Counted from the stretch's first letter, positions 46,903-60,040 are shown. The stretch: DNA of 64,000 nucleotides from Bimuria novae-zelandiae CBS 107.79 (GCA_010015655.1 ML976658.1:201787-265786); one strand, 5' to 3'. A program made the numbers and translations. The notes: generated by a model from the letters alone, not told the origin.

Positions 46903-48428
46903 AGTGGCAACTGATGGTCGTACGTGTGCGTTGTGCACTCAGGCGCGGAGTCATTAATGTCCCCATACCGAAGCTTGGCAGTCAGTGCACAGCGTCAGTC
47001 AATGGACCCCCCCAACACGATCGCTCGGCCAGCAACATGAGGCTACTAAGCCACCCAAAGTTAATATTATTACGAGATTTTCTGGATTTAAGCTCTCCTA
47101 GGCCTATAGATAATTACTAGCTACTTAAATTATTAATATTTACTTAGTATTCTAAAACTTTAGCTACTACGCGATAAGGACGTTAGTAAAGTAAATATAG
47201 CTTTATTAACGTAAATAGGTGCTAACGCAGGCTTTTTTTTCTTAATAAATAAAATAGTAGACCTTAAAGCCTTTTTATTACCTTTTTTAGCTAATTTAAT
47301 ATAATTTTAAAGTTATTAATTAGCCTTATAAGGCTATTAATTAAGGCATTACTTAATAGCCTTATTAGCCTTTTACTTTACGCGTATATCTTTAGTAACT
47401 ACTTAAGTAATACGCCTCTACTAAAGTAGTCTTATTTTAAGCTACTAGCTAGCCTAATAGGCCTCTACTTACTTACTTTTTAAAAACTATAGTTGCTATA
47501 CTTTAGCATTTTTTTATATTAATAATTACGTGCCTACTATATACTATAGGGTAATAAAAAATAGCTCTCCCTTAATCCTTATAAAGCTAATTAAAATATA
47601 AAGGCCTGTTTTACTTTAAGCGTCTCTTTTAAATAGCTAGGGCCTTTTATAGACTTTAATTTTTATACTCTATAAGCTAAGCTCGTGTAAATATTAGATA
47701 TATAGTTTAACTTAGCTTTTAAGCTATATTACTAGCCCTTATATTAATATAAGCTTTTAGAAGTCTATTAATTTTTCTTTAATTTAATATACTAAGTACT
47801 AAAGTTAAGCTTTCTCGTAATTCTTGCTTAGGTAGTATAATATACGTTACCTTATACCACGTCTCTATACATCCCTAAAAGGAACAAGTAATAATAGCTA
47901 CCGTTATAAGGCATAGGATAGTATATATAGGCATTATAATAAGTAGGTAATTATTATTAAACTACTTAAGGATAGCCTCTAGATATAAAGGTAATAAGTC
48001 TATAGCCTTAAAGGCCTAAAGTATTAATAGCTATCTTATAGTACTAACCTAGGCCTTCTAAAATAGGCTAAAAAAGTCTTTTTAAGTAATAAAGGCTATC
48101 TTTAGGCTATTTTATAGGAAGGCTAATAGCTCGTTTAAATACGTTATTAATAGAGGCTTAAACATACAGACATCGAGAGGCTATAACGTATAAGTTAAAT
48201 ATAATAAATAAATAGCTAACAGGATCTTATTACGATTATAAAGTTAATAAAATCTATAGTAACGTAAAATTTATAGCTATTAAAGATTAATAGTTAATAT
48301 AATTATCTAGCTTTTAACTTTATAAGGCGATTAAACACTTATTAAAGCTATATAAGGCCTATTTAATTATTTATCTAGCTAGATTCTAATATAGTAATAA
48401 AGACTTAATAGTGTTAAGAATTAAGGTC

Positions 48429-48697
48429 TGTGAGGACGGGCACAGGCTCCTGCATCAAGAGAGTAGATGAGGTAGGTTGGCTCTATTTCAGCTACACTAA
48501 GATGAGGAGACTGTAGGTACACAGGCCTGCGGCGCTTTTATGCGCTGCCGCTCGGCACGGAACATCTATTTATCCGAGATAGCTATACTGGGTGCGTGGG
48601 CAGCTGCGCCCAGGCGTAAGGTAGCTGCACCCAGGCGTAAGGCAGTCGCGCCTCTTACGCGAGGTCATATGTCCTACTAGCATGCTAGGCTATTATA
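48429..48697 (-). repeat. Family-1 LTR, 3' LTR of element 4
   Basis: Reads TGTGAGGACGGGCACAGGCT on the plus strand at its outer end; 269 bp. It contains the complement of the ATAAAAGCGCCG box and is adjacent to the polypurine tract (CCCCCCTCT). Confidence 0.87.
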
Positions 48698-51600
48698 TTA
48701 CCCCCCTCTAAGGTGGGCGTAGTCTTCTAAGTCTATCGTGTTACCTCCTTCGTGTCTTGCCTTATGCTAGTATAACCGTAGCTTTATTATCTTCCTCTAT
48801 TGTCTCTAGATAGGTGCTGGCCTTATATACTCGCAGCCAGATATCTAGTCGTAGTAGTAGCCCTGCTTTATCTAGGTATGCGTTATAATACTCCTTTACC
48901 TTATGTAGTGCCCTAATAAAGCCTCGGGCGTTGTACCAGGTAGGGTTAGAATTATAGGCAGTCTAGGAGACTTTATATTATAAATATCCTTAGTAGATAT
49001 AGCTATTAAGGATCTCCTCTACTTGCTATTCTAAGTTACCGTTAACCTCTATTAGCTCCTCTTCTGGCTCTATCTAACCTGGTAGTGTGTTTATAGTAGC
49101 TTTTTATAGGTAGTCTATATAAAAGACATTGTGCATGTGCATATACGGCGGAAGCTTAACTTAGTAGGAGTATCCTTTTATAGTAATAATTAGGTAGGGC
49201 CCGTACATCTGCTAGTTAAGCTTTTAACTAGGCTAGTTAGTTATAAAGCCTTTTAGCGTAATATAGACTTAATTACCTACTCTAAAATCTAGCTTACGTT
49301 ACTTCTTATTTACTTAACGTGCTTATTGCTCCTAGGTATAAACAATCCCTCTCTAAGCTATCTCTATAGCCTACTTTATAGCGTTGTATTAAACCTTTGC
49401 GTAGTTCTGCGCTTCCTCTTAGGACATCTACTCACGGGCTATAGGCGAGGTCTTTATCCGCTCTTCCTAGTCCTAGTAGTGTATAGGCTAATGTCCGAAC
49501 TCGATCTCGTACGGCGAAAGGCCTGTAGTCTTATAAGGCAGTATAGCCTGAGCCTAGTCTATGCAAGACAGTAGGTCAGACTAATTATCCTAGTAGTAGT
49601 TAATAAATAGGCAAAGGCGCTAGTTAAGGTACTAGTTTATAATTTCTATATTACTATTAGTCTAAGGATAATAAGCTATTAAGAGCTTTTACTTAACGCC
49701 TATAAGTTAGCATAGCTTGTTTATAAATGCTGAGATAAACTGCGGGCCTCGATTAGAGACAATAGACTTGGGTGGGCCATACACGCGCCAGATATAGCGA
49801 TAGTACATATCTGCAGCCTATTTCGCCGTGGTTGTCTTATAGCAGGGTAGTGAGAAGCAGCGCTTGCTTAGGCAGTTAACTATAATAAAGGCGTTATTAT
49901 ACCCTTTCTTATTAGGTAGGAATAACTTAAAGTTTATTAAAACGTCCTGCCATGCTTGCTCTAGTATTAGTAGTAGCTTAAGTAGTCCTAGGGTGCGGTT
50001 GCAGGGCGTATAACTCTATTAATAAGCCTTATAGGCGGCGACATAGGTATCCACATCCTTTGCTAGATTTGGCTAGTAGTACTAATTTCTAAGTAGCTTC
50101 GCTATCTTTCTTTTTCCTAGGTGAGTAGTGAGCTGCGTAGCATAGGCAGCTTGGATTAAGTAGGTACGTAGGAAGTTAACTACTAGGATAACTAGCTAAT
50201 CTTTATGCAAGAGTAGATCTTAATTATTTAGCTTCTATAGTCCTTAGTTATTAGATAGAGCTTTTTCCCGCAGCTTTTATAGGCTATTATAATTCTAGTT
50301 TACCTTAATTACCTAATTGACAAGGGCATAAGGATCCTCTACAGAGGAAAAGACTAAAAAGGTGTCTATTATAGCAATCTCAAGCTCCTAGCTCTATAAT
50401 CCTTAAGTAGCTAGGTTAGCGAGTTAGGTTATAGCTTCTTACACTATATTAACGTCTAGCTACTTAGCCTGTAAGAAGACTCTTATGCAAGCTACTTTAT
50501 CCTTCTTCTTTTAAGTCTATAGTTCCTCCTGCTTGCGTAATAGCGCGTTAGCCACTACGTTAGTAGTGCCTAGTTAGTAGGTAAGCTTTAGGTTAAAATT
50601 AGCTACTATTATAGCCTAGCGTATCTGTCGAGGAGTAAGCTTACGCTTAGTAGAGAAGTACTCTAGCGCTTAATAGTTAGTAATAGCGCTAAAGGGCTTA
50701 GTCGTCTATAGACTAATAAGCTAAGATCTCTATTCTTTAAGGCTATAGATCACGGCTAGTATCTCTTTATTATGTATATCGTAGTTTATCTGCGGGTCAC
50801 TTATTATCTTAGAATAGAAGGCTATAGGTCGCTAGAGTCCGTCGTCCTGCAGCTAAGAGAGTACGCTAGTAATAACACTATTACTTACGTCTATTTCCAT
50901 GCGTGTAACGTGATAGGGAGAGTAGTAAGTAAGTACGTTGTCTAATAGCATAAGGTCTTTAACTTGCTAAAAGGCTATAAGCTCTCGCTCTTTAAAGGCA
51001 TGCTAGGCGCCCTTCTTAAGAAGCTTTATAAGTAGTCTAATAATGCGTCTATAGTCCTTAAGGAAGGTTTAATAGAAGTTACAGAAGCCTAAAAATAACT
51101 ATATGCTTTTAACTAATATAGGCACAGGCTAGTCCTGTATAGCAGCGACCTTCTCTAGGTCCTTTTAAATGCCTTAAGTACTAATAATAAGGCTAAGGAA
51201 CTTTATCCTAGTTACTATAAACTTGCTCTTTTTAATGTCTGCTTGTAAACTAGCGTCGTGGAGTTATTTAAGCACCTGCGTAACATGCTCCTTATAGTGT
51301 AGTGGATCTTCTAAGTAGATAAGGATATTGTCTAGATATGCTATGCAAAAGTCGTTAAGTAGGCTATATAATACCCTGTTAATATATCGCTAGAAGGTGG
51401 CAGGTCTATTACAGAGACTAAATAAGAGCATACGATACTTATAGTTACTATAGCGTGTATAAAACGTGGTTAGGTCCTTTACTTCCTTATTTAGTTAAAT
51501 GCGATAAAAGGCCTGCCGTACGTTTAGCTTAGTAAATATCTTAGCACGGGCGAGCCTCGTAAGGTCTCTTAGATAAGTGGAATAGAATAGATATCTTTCT

Positions 51601-54600
51601 TTATAATAGCGTTAAGCTTGCGATAGTTAATATAAAATCGCCACCCCCCTCTAGGCTTCTTAGTAAATAGTACTAGTAAGGCGTAGGGCGCGTTGCTATA
51701 AGCAATAACGCCGCGTTAGAGGTAGTTATTTAGGTAATCCTTAATAAGCTATAACTACTCTAGAGACATACTATATAGTGGGCTTAATGTTAGTGTATTA
51801 TCTGCGGTTAGCTTAATATTATAATTAACGCCGTCGCGGTGTAGAGGTAGTACGTTAGAGTCCTTCTTTAAGAAGTAAGCTAGGGTAGCGCCTGTATAGC
51901 CTAGGAACGGTAACTTCTCTATAAAAAGCTAGCGGAGTTCTTTGTTTAGGTTTAGCGGGTCTATCTAGCCTAGCTTCTCCTTATAGTCTTAGATTAGCTT
52001 CTCTACTTTATAAATACTAATATAGCTAATAACTATCTCTTTCTAACGCGTATTAATTATAAATGCTATAGCTCTTATAATATTAATCTTAAGGCCTGCC
52101 TTAGCGAGGTCCTCGCGGGAGACAGGTTTAGGGCGAGTTAGCTACTACTCTTATAATAGCAGCGCTTAGTAGCGGAGCTACTCCTTTATCTTCGCTAGGT
52201 TCTTTTAGTAGGTACGACGCTGAGGGGATTGCTGCGATAAGCGGTAGATATATCGTATAATAGCTACGTCTATAAGCTTATTACGTTAGTTAGTATCTGC
52301 CTAATACTTAGGATTAATTCCTGTAGCTATGCCCCGCGTTAGGATAATAATATCTTATTTATAGTTAATTTATGTTATATCTAGCCACTTAAGCATCTAC
52401 TACTTATAGTTAATCTAAATATTAGCTTCCTCGAGAAGCTTGTGGCTAACTATAAGATTATAGCAACTAGTGTCGCAAGGTATAAAGTGAGTAGTAAGGT
52501 AGTGGCTATCTAGCACTAGGTTAGCCTAGAAGTGCTTATTTACCTACCCGTTTAGTTAACTATTATATCTAGCCAAGGGAACAGCTTCCATACTTTTAAT
52601 AAATACCTTAAGTCCCTTCTTAATTATGCGGAGGTATTTAAAGTAGACTATAACGTAACTACTTGCGCCTATATTAATAAGAGCCTTTAACCTAATTACT
52701 AGCCCGTTCGTTGAGATGCGGTAGGGCAGAGTAAAAGCACTTTTGCTAAATAAGAGGTCTCGTATGCTAGTAGCTCCTATAGGATTCTCTAGAAAGGAGA
52801 CTTCCCCTAGAATAATACTTTTTCTAATTCCTTATTAGAAGAGAGGAAGCCTCTATTCTTAGCCTTATAGTATACCTCTTTATTAGCTTATAGTGCTAAA
52901 TCGCTGGCCTCTAACGCTTTCTAATTAACAGGGCTATTTAGGCAGTCTCGAGTAATATATCCTAACTTTTTATAATAGTAGTAGGTAAGCTAACTACCTA
53001 GAGCTATAATAGCAGCGCGCGTTAGCTATATGCAAGTAAGGGGCTACGCTGGTATTAAAGCGTACTTGTAAGACCTAGTAGCTAAGGTAAGAGTAGTCTT
53101 CTTTTAAGATTCTTATTTGGCGCGCGCTATAACTTAGGAGTCTATAATTACTACCTCTCGTACGAGGTCGCGGGCGATATTAATAAACTTAGAGTAATTA
53201 TCCTTAAGGCGATAAATATTATAGCCTATATCTATACAGAGTTAATCTATAAGCTTCTCGTAGAACTTTTTAATTTATTAGTTAGCAGGTAGCTTACGCT
53301 GCGTCGCAAGGCAAAAAAAGTCTACTTAGAAGCTAGTAAACTTAGCTATAGAGTAGAGGCGTAGCTAGATAAATGCCTAACAGGCCTTCTTCTCCTTATA
53401 TAGGTCGCTAAAAGCTTGCTCTATTATATCTATTATAAATTCGCTATTAATGCGTTCGCTACTATCTCGTAAAGCTCTAATTAAAGTTATAAGTTAGTTA
53501 TGGACAGGATCTTCTATGCGTGTAGTTATATATGCTGCGATACGCTCTTAGGTATCCTCTAAAGTCTCTCCTATAAACTAATCGCGGTTAGACTAAAGTT
53601 GTTTCTCTATATAGGCCCTCTAGTGCTTAAAGGTCGTAGTTGTCTTGCCATCTAAGAGTAGTAAAGGGTCTAGGAACTTAATTAAGCGCTAGCTTACGCC
53701 TAAAAAGCGTGTATATAGATAAGTAATAGGCTTAAATAGTAATAAGCGCAAAAAACATAAGTTATTAGGCTTGCTAGACTTAGAGCTTGGCGGGTTATTA
53801 GCGGAGGGGACGCTCTAGCTTAGGGTCTAAAGAAGGATTTAGAATTTAGTTATATAAGATTAAGTTACTAGTGTATTAAGAGTAGAGCCTACTATAGCCT
53901 ATTTAGCAAGTTAGGCTTCTAACCTGTCTATCTTTTGCTACGCTTAAACAAGGGCTCTATGTAGCCCTTCGCCTTTAGCCAAGGCATTAGTAGTAATCTA
54001 GTAGTATATATATAGTTATTATCGCTCTATACCACGAAGAAGTAGCTAGTTAACTAGCTTTATAGTAATCTTTGCTAGTTCCTGCCTAAAATACTTAATT
54101 ATGGCCCCTAGCGTCGCAGTAATCAGGTTGTTACTAGTAAACGTGGGTAGCTAGGGAGGTTGTAAGAGGTTCTTATTAATACCTTGCTAGATACGAGTAA
54201 GTTTTAAGGAAGTATCTTAATTATAGTTTTCCTTAGTAATAGAGCCGTAGCTCTGGATTTCGTGTTCTTAGTAGATAAAGGGCTTGGATAGGTTATACGC
54301 GCTGCCCAGCATCTCCTTTTCTAAGACTAACGCTATAAATAGGTGTTTTAGTACTATTTTATTAATACTGCGAGTAGAGTAGCTAGTTAGTAGTTCTTTA
54401 GTAAGGAAAAGGCGAGTACGTAGTGCTTAGGATAGTTAGTAGGAATAGGTTCCTCTCTTATAGAGGCTAGGGCTCTTATAGCCCTCTTTACGTAAGTAGT
54501 AGGTTACCTATATAGCACGTTTATTAAGTAAAGGGCGGCAGGCTAATTAGCTCTCCTAGCTAGCTATAGCGTGCTATTTTTAAACTACGTTCTTTAACTC

Positions 54601-54800
54601 CCTTTAAGCGGTACGTTACTTAGTAGTATTAGGACCTCTCGTTATAGGTAATTATACTCTATAACAAACTAATAGCTTAGCGTAGTTATATAATAGATCC
54701 TTTAAAGTAGTTATTGTCGAGTCGTGCGCGCAGGTAGATTAAGCGGTTTAACTTAATATTTTATTATTATCTCTAGCTAAGTAAAGAAATTTTAGTGTAA

Positions 54801-55069
54801 TATAAGAATAGGTACAGGCTCCTGCATTAAGAGAGTAGATAAGGTAGGTTAGCTCTATTTTAGCTACACTAAGATAAGGAGACTATAGGTACACAGGCCT
54901 GCGGCGCTTTTATGCGCTGCCGCTCGGCACGGAATATCTATCTATCTAAGATAGCTACACTGGGTGCGTGGGTAGCTGCGCCCAGGCGTGAGGCAGCTAC
55001 ACCCAGGCGTGAGGCAGTCGCGCCTCTTACGCGAGGTTATGTGTCCTGCCGGCATGCCAGGCCGTCACA
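54801..55069 (-). repeat. Family-1 LTR, 5' LTR of element 4
   Basis: 269 bp, ending GGCCGTCACA on the plus strand and abutting the AGGTC duplication. The outer terminal dinucleotides are intact here, whereas the inner end shows RIP-type changes (TATAAGAATAGG). The 63-codon frame at 54912-55103 lies inside it and is not a gene. Confidence 0.87.
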
Positions 55070-55848
55070 AGGTCCTTTATCTAACTTAATTATATATCTG
55101 TAGAGGTGGCCTGATAGATTAGAGCTAGATCTAAGGCAGATTCGTTAACGTATATATAAGTAATAATTAATATCTATTTATAGCTACTATTTTAAATAGC
55201 TTGCCTTACTGCCTTGCTCTCGTATAGAAGCCTATTAAAGATCCTCTTTAACTAGGAGGTGATACCAAGCAGGCAGTCTTTTTCGTTTATATTATATATA
55301 TACTAAGTCTCGATCTAATACTGCCTAATCTTTTAATATAGAAGCTAAAAGTAGTGCTTATATTTAGCTAGGGAATCAGCTTTACAGTAATTACTATTAA
55401 TACTAGCTATTTATTATAATATTAAGGATTTAGCGTAGCGCCTTATAAAGTAATTAACCTATAATAAGCTAACCTCCTTTTTAGCTATAGTAGAGGCAAA
55501 GCTTTGTATTATTTACTGTATAAAAGAAAGGCTACATTTAGTAAGGCATTTAATATAGTATAAAAACTTTTATTTTTATTATTTACTAAAATTTACTGCG
55601 TAAAGTTAGTAGTTACACGTCCTTATATAACGTGTTAATACCTTTATATTAACGTAGTCTACATAACACTATAGTTCTTTATAATTTAATTATATAAGAA
55701 ATATTCTCTTAGTTCTTTTAATTCGATTGTTGCAATTGCGGCCTTAATTAGATCTATATTCGTAGATATACGGCGTGTCAAAGTTGGGCTATCGTATTAG
55801 TGGGGTGTGCATTGACTGACGCTGTGCACTGACTGCCAAGCTACGGTA

Positions 55849-56040
55849 CATATAAGATGCGGCTGAACGGTATCCCAGCAACCTGGGCACAGCTCACTGG
55901 CTGCCGGCCATCTACTCGCCACAAGCCACAGTCAACCATGAATCTTCCGCACATAGAGAATATCAAACAGCTGCTCAGAACTCTAAAAGGCAGAAGTTAA
56001 AATTACAACACATTTGCTCCACCGTGATGTAGTTACGAAA
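55849..56040. other. Non-RIPed flank beyond the pogo insertion
   Basis: About 190 bp of balanced sequence between the TIR element and the AT-rich hAT relic. Because the pogo element inserted at a TA, this piece was originally joined to 46967 and is the displaced upstream flank of the HET gene. A 20-codon frame starts at 55938 (MNLPHIENIKQLL...) and stops at once; it is not supported as a gene. Confidence 0.5.
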
Positions 56041-58480
56041 GCATTAATGCACATAGGAAGTAAGGTTGTTAATAAATAAATGTGCTTTAAATTTTTAATT
56101 TAATTTTGCTTCAATTTTTAAATTTAAATAAATAGATCTTCTATATGCTAAATTAATAAATAAATTTAATTTAATAAACTTTTTCTATTAAATATTTTAA
56201 GTTTATTTAAAAATAGCTATTATAACCTATTATAGCCTAGCCCAATTATAATATTAGCTAGCTAATTACGTACTTCCCGCGTATATAGCGCGTTAACGCT
56301 TACTTATCTCCCTTCCTTTAGCTTACTTGCCTGCCTTTATAGCTTATTTTTTCGCGTCTTTGCGCACCTTCACGCCTATCATGCTACTAAAACGAAGCCA
56401 CGAGCCTATTAAGGCAGCCGAATCCGCGCCTAAATGTCCCTATCGTGCGCTAAAGCCCTTATAGAAGGCGCACTAAAGCATTAGTAGTTAGCTAACCGAG
56501 CGCGATAGTACGCCCAAGCCTCTATCTACACAGCCTGTAGAGCCGCCTACAGAGTCACCAAACACGCCGCCAACCTAGCCAAAGCTGCTACTAGATGCTT
56601 CGCCCTAGCGAGCATTCCCACGCTAGAACATATAGCTAGCTATTCCTAAAGCTTTATAAAATAGCGATAACGTTGCCTAAGAGTTATAATTAATAATTAA
56701 TAAGCCTAAAGTATTTATAACGTAGCTAATAGCTAGCTTTAACGTAATAATAAAAGTAATAATAAAAGTAGCTCCTATCTTTAAGGAAGGCTAGGTTAGT
56801 AACTATAATAGCTATAACTATAATAGATTAAATAGTATAGCAAAGCTACTTACTACGCTAAAGAGTAATACTAGCTAGGTCTATAAGCATAGCTATCGCG
56901 TATAGAAGAAGCACACATATAAGCTAGAGTAGCTCTACTTTATGTGTAGGTCCTACCATACGCGCAACCTCCCTAGAGCTATATACTAAATAATAAAATT
57001 AACTAGCGCTGCTATATAACACCTTACCTAAAATAAATTTAGCTATTAATTCTATAAAGATAGCTTTATTACCTATAAGCCTAGGCGCAAATCTAGCTAA
57101 ATATTATTATAATTTACTACTAAGAGTAGCCTTAAAACTACTATAAAGATTTTTAATAAACTAGGTAACTTTAACGTACGCAGCTTTTAATAAGTAACTG
57201 TATTTTAACTAGTTAATAATAATAGAGCCTTCTATAAGTTTAAAACACTAGCTTTCTATAAGATAATAAAATTTACTAACCTTAAGGTAAAGATAGCGCT
57301 ATAGAGCTCTTATAATAGCGTAATAAGCTTTATAATAAAGCTTTATAGCTATATAAAGTCGCAGGTGATATGCGTGTTAGTAAAAGTAAAAAGTAAAGTA
57401 TATATAAGCTTTAATAAATAGACTACTAAAGGTAGTAAACGTAGCTTCTTTACTATAGTTACGTACTACATTAACTATAAAGGCGTAATAGTTAACCTGC
57501 CTATAGCACTGCTATAAGTTATAGGTACTTGCTTTAGTAAGGCTATAGCTAATGCTATTACTACTATCCTAGAATACTTTAGTATTAATTATAATAAACT
57601 TAGGTACTTTATACTTAATAATTCCGCTAATAATAACACTACTATTAATAAACTTACTATAATATATAACTTTAATAGTATTAAATAATGTCTCTAATAC
57701 GCTTATTACATACTTGACCTTATTAGCTAAATAATTATATTTAGTCGCGATGCCGGAGCATACGAAAATAAGCCTAAGAATATAAAAAAAAGAGTTTTAT
57801 ATAAAAAAGTGGTAAAAGAATAGACTATTAGGCGTCTTCTTGAATATAATAACCTATATTAATACACTAAATTAGTATAGCCTTTTTATAATCTATTAGT
57901 AGTAGGCTATAAAGGAGATACCTTAAAGTGCTGCCTTTATTAGTATATGCGAACTAGTTAAGCCTATAGTTATATGCTAAAAAAGCTATTATAGTATACT
58001 TAAGCGTAAGGTTAAGCTTTAATAAGCTATTACCTTATAAACTAATTACTATATAATAAAGGCTAAAGTAGCTAACTCTACTACGTAAAGTTATAGTAAC
58101 AAGCTTTTATTAACGCTATAATAGATAAGGTTAATAGGGCTTATAGTTATAAATTAGGCAGTTATTAATAACTACATTACTATATTATAGCTACTTAAGT
58201 TTATAACTAATTACTTTTAAAGCTATAGTAAAAGCAGTTATTATAGCACGCTATATAAGGAAATTCCTATATTAAAGTTTATAATTACTAAGCTAGATAC
58301 CTGCCTTAAGCCTTATAACGATGTTAATTTTACCTTAATTAAGGCGCCTAAAGACTACTTACTAATGAACCTACGCGCTGCGAAGAAGAAAGCGATTAAA
58401 TACTTTAAAAAGCTACTTAAAGTACTTATTATTAAGCCCTTAGGGGTAGCTAGTCCTAAAGGGGTAAGGGTTAATTCTTG
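56041..58480 (+). mobile_element. hAT-type DNA transposon relic
   Basis: Plus-strand translation between about 56900 and 58000, broken by RIP-type stops, gives segments typical of fungal hAT transposases: TTKGSKRSFFTIVTYYINYK, KGVIVNLPIALL, FSINYNKLRYFILNNSANNN (the 'xxxLDNASxN' block) and KNIKKRVLYKKVVKE. A BED-finger-like beginning may lie near 56850-57050 (YHTRNLPRA). The right end probably includes the AAAGGGGTAAGGGTTAATTC segment near 58457. Terminal inverted repeats and the 8-bp target duplication were not resolved, so the limits are approximate. Confidence 0.72.
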
Positions 58481-59040
58481 GGCAAGAGTGTTAGTAATAT
58501 AGGTAAGGATATTAATAGCTTACGCGTATTAAAGGGACGTTAGTATTAAAAGTATATATAGTATAATTAAATTAACAAGAGCCTAAGTTAAATCTAAATA
58601 ATAGATTAGTAAATAGGTTAAATATAATAGTAAAAGGCTTACTATCGTATTCCTATATACATAACTCGTCCTATAAATCCTAATAATCCTAAGAATCCTA
58701 AGAGTCCTAAAGTCCTATATACTAGAATACTTCTAGGATGCTTAATACTTCTAGGACGCGTAACTAATCACGTAATTCGTAACTAAGTTAGGAATCTTAG
58801 CTAGTTATATAGATAAGTGTTCATGTCCCGCCCCGCGTCATGTTAGATCTTAACGGATCTTAACACTTATTTACTACGCTACTATAGCACTCTACCTACG
58901 CTATAAAATATACTATAAGCGTTTATAGTAGTATAAATCTAAGGTCTATAATTGCTGCCACGCGTAGTTTCTATAACCACAGGTAGCCAACACCTTCACC
59001 AACTTCTGAATTTTGAGAACCTGTTGAAATCTGTATATTT
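58481..59040. other. Unassigned AT-rich stretch with short tandem motif
   Basis: No gene seen. At about 58675-58745 the motif (A)TCCTAAG recurs in slightly varied form (ATCCTAATA, ATCCTAAGA, GTCCTAAAG), followed by two spaced copies of CTTCTAGGA. The stretch may contain the end of the hAT relic and the start of the LINE. Confidence 0.4.
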
Positions 59041-60040
59041 TTCATTAGATTCAATCTTAAAATTACCTAAAACCTATCTCTACGCTATTCTCTGCCCCTG
59101 TAGTGCCTATAGCTAGTAAATAATAGCATAGAGACGCCTGCGAGACTCCCCCTAAAAGCCTCTATAGCAACCCGCCCCGCCAACCTAGAGTTAGCGAGGC
59201 ACCTTAATATAAGCCACCCCTTAAAGAGATAGCCACAGCAGCATGTAGCAGCGATACCACGTCTTAACCTAAGTAGAGGAGTGTAGACCAGAAACGCGCC
59301 AGCTACTACTATAGTAACTAAAGCCCTGACAACTCACATCACGACCGCCAAACAAGCTGCCGCCACCTAGGAGGCCATAATCTACACCTTAGCACAGGCT
59401 ATAGATAGCTGCCTTAATACCTATAAGCTCCCTAAAGAGTAGGCAGTTGCTAACGCCCTCCGCCAGCGCGTTATATAGGCCCTAAAAAACTCTACCCTAG
59501 CGCTAAGCCTCTTGCGTATAGACTATACTAAGAGTATTAATACTAACGCTAGCACTAGTACTAGTAATAGCAGCCATAATTATAGTAAGGCTACGGGGCT
59601 AAGAATATAGGCAAACGTAGCTACTAGCGCGAACCCCTTAAGCACAGGGTACACTACCTTTAGTAGTAACTAGAGTAGTACTAGGGCTACTACTAATAAA
59701 CACACTTGCCGTAGTTAAAGCGACACTAAGGACTTTAGAATCCTTATTACCGTGCCTGCGCTAGAGCGGCTCTTACAAAGCTCACTATATATAATTAGAA
59801 AGGCCATTTGCGACACGCTGGGCCTTAACCTTAGCGCTATACCTAGCGCCTTAAAGACTAGGACAGGATAGGCCGTCAACCCCGCTAATAATAAGATAAG
59901 AGACAGCCTTATAGAACAGGGAAAGAAAGATTTAATAATAAGCGCTATAGGAGGCAGCACAGCCAAGCTACTATAGAAATAGTTTAACTATGCTATACCT
60001 AACGTCCCTAGCGCGTACTAATCCTTGCTAGGCCCGGAGG
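59041..60040 (+). mobile_element. LINE (Tad1-like) ORF1 fragment
   Basis: Plus-strand translation of about 59330-60035 gives an ORF1-type protein of fungal LINEs: KALTTHITTAKQAAAT, a Ser/Asn-rich linker, TVPALERLLQSSLYIIRKAI, LNLSAIPSALKTRTG, VNPANNKIRDSLIEQGK and FNYAIPNVPSAY. The helix-rich N-terminus and this 'TKTGWAV.P...YAIPNVP' module are characteristic. It is cut off at 60040, where a Copia LTR begins, and the RT-bearing ORF2 is not in view here. Several tryptophan or glutamine codons are now stops. Confidence 0.65.

Larger units (their letters stand above)
48429..55069 (-). mobile_element. Gypsy LTR retrotransposon, family 1, minus strand (element 4)
   Basis: LTRs of 269 bp lie at 54801-55069 (5') and 48429-48697 (3'), flanked by a perfect 5-bp duplication AGGTC (48424-48428 and 55070-55074). 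On the minus strand: Gag zinc knuckle near 52960-53000 (KKLGYITRDCLNSPVN), protease near 52680, RT with YLDN at about 51318-51342, RNase H near 50640 (ELTPRQIR-type block), integrase core near 49760-49800, and the polypurine tract AGAGGGGGGT next to the 3' LTR. It is the closest relative of element 2 (12574-19631) and is likewise full of stops. It sits inside the pogo-type element. Confidence 0.9.
46968..55846 (-). mobile_element. Pogo/Fot1-type DNA transposon, split by a Gypsy insertion
   Basis: Terminal inverted repeats of about 45 bp lie at 46968-47012 and 55800-55846; the outer part reads CCG(A/T)AGCTTGGCAGTCAGTG, flanked by TA on both sides (46966-46967 and 55847-55848), the usual target of this superfamily. 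On the minus strand the interior at about 48160-48200 reads TYTL-PLDVCMFKPL, matching the pogo/Fot1 DDE_1 block 'LQPLDVxxFxPL'. Nearer the left end comes a C-terminal stretch containing RPLYFNQLYKDQGRAIFY, typical of Fot1-like transposases. Many TAG/TAA codons mark RIP. Without the nested Gypsy (48429-55069) and one copy of its target duplication the element is about 2.2 kb, normal for the family. Confidence 0.85.

Noticed and set aside
58670..58750. CRISPR-like or telomeric repeat
   Set aside because: Repeat units are irregular and contiguous without spacers, the motif is not the fungal telomere TTAGGG, and the organism is eukaryotic.
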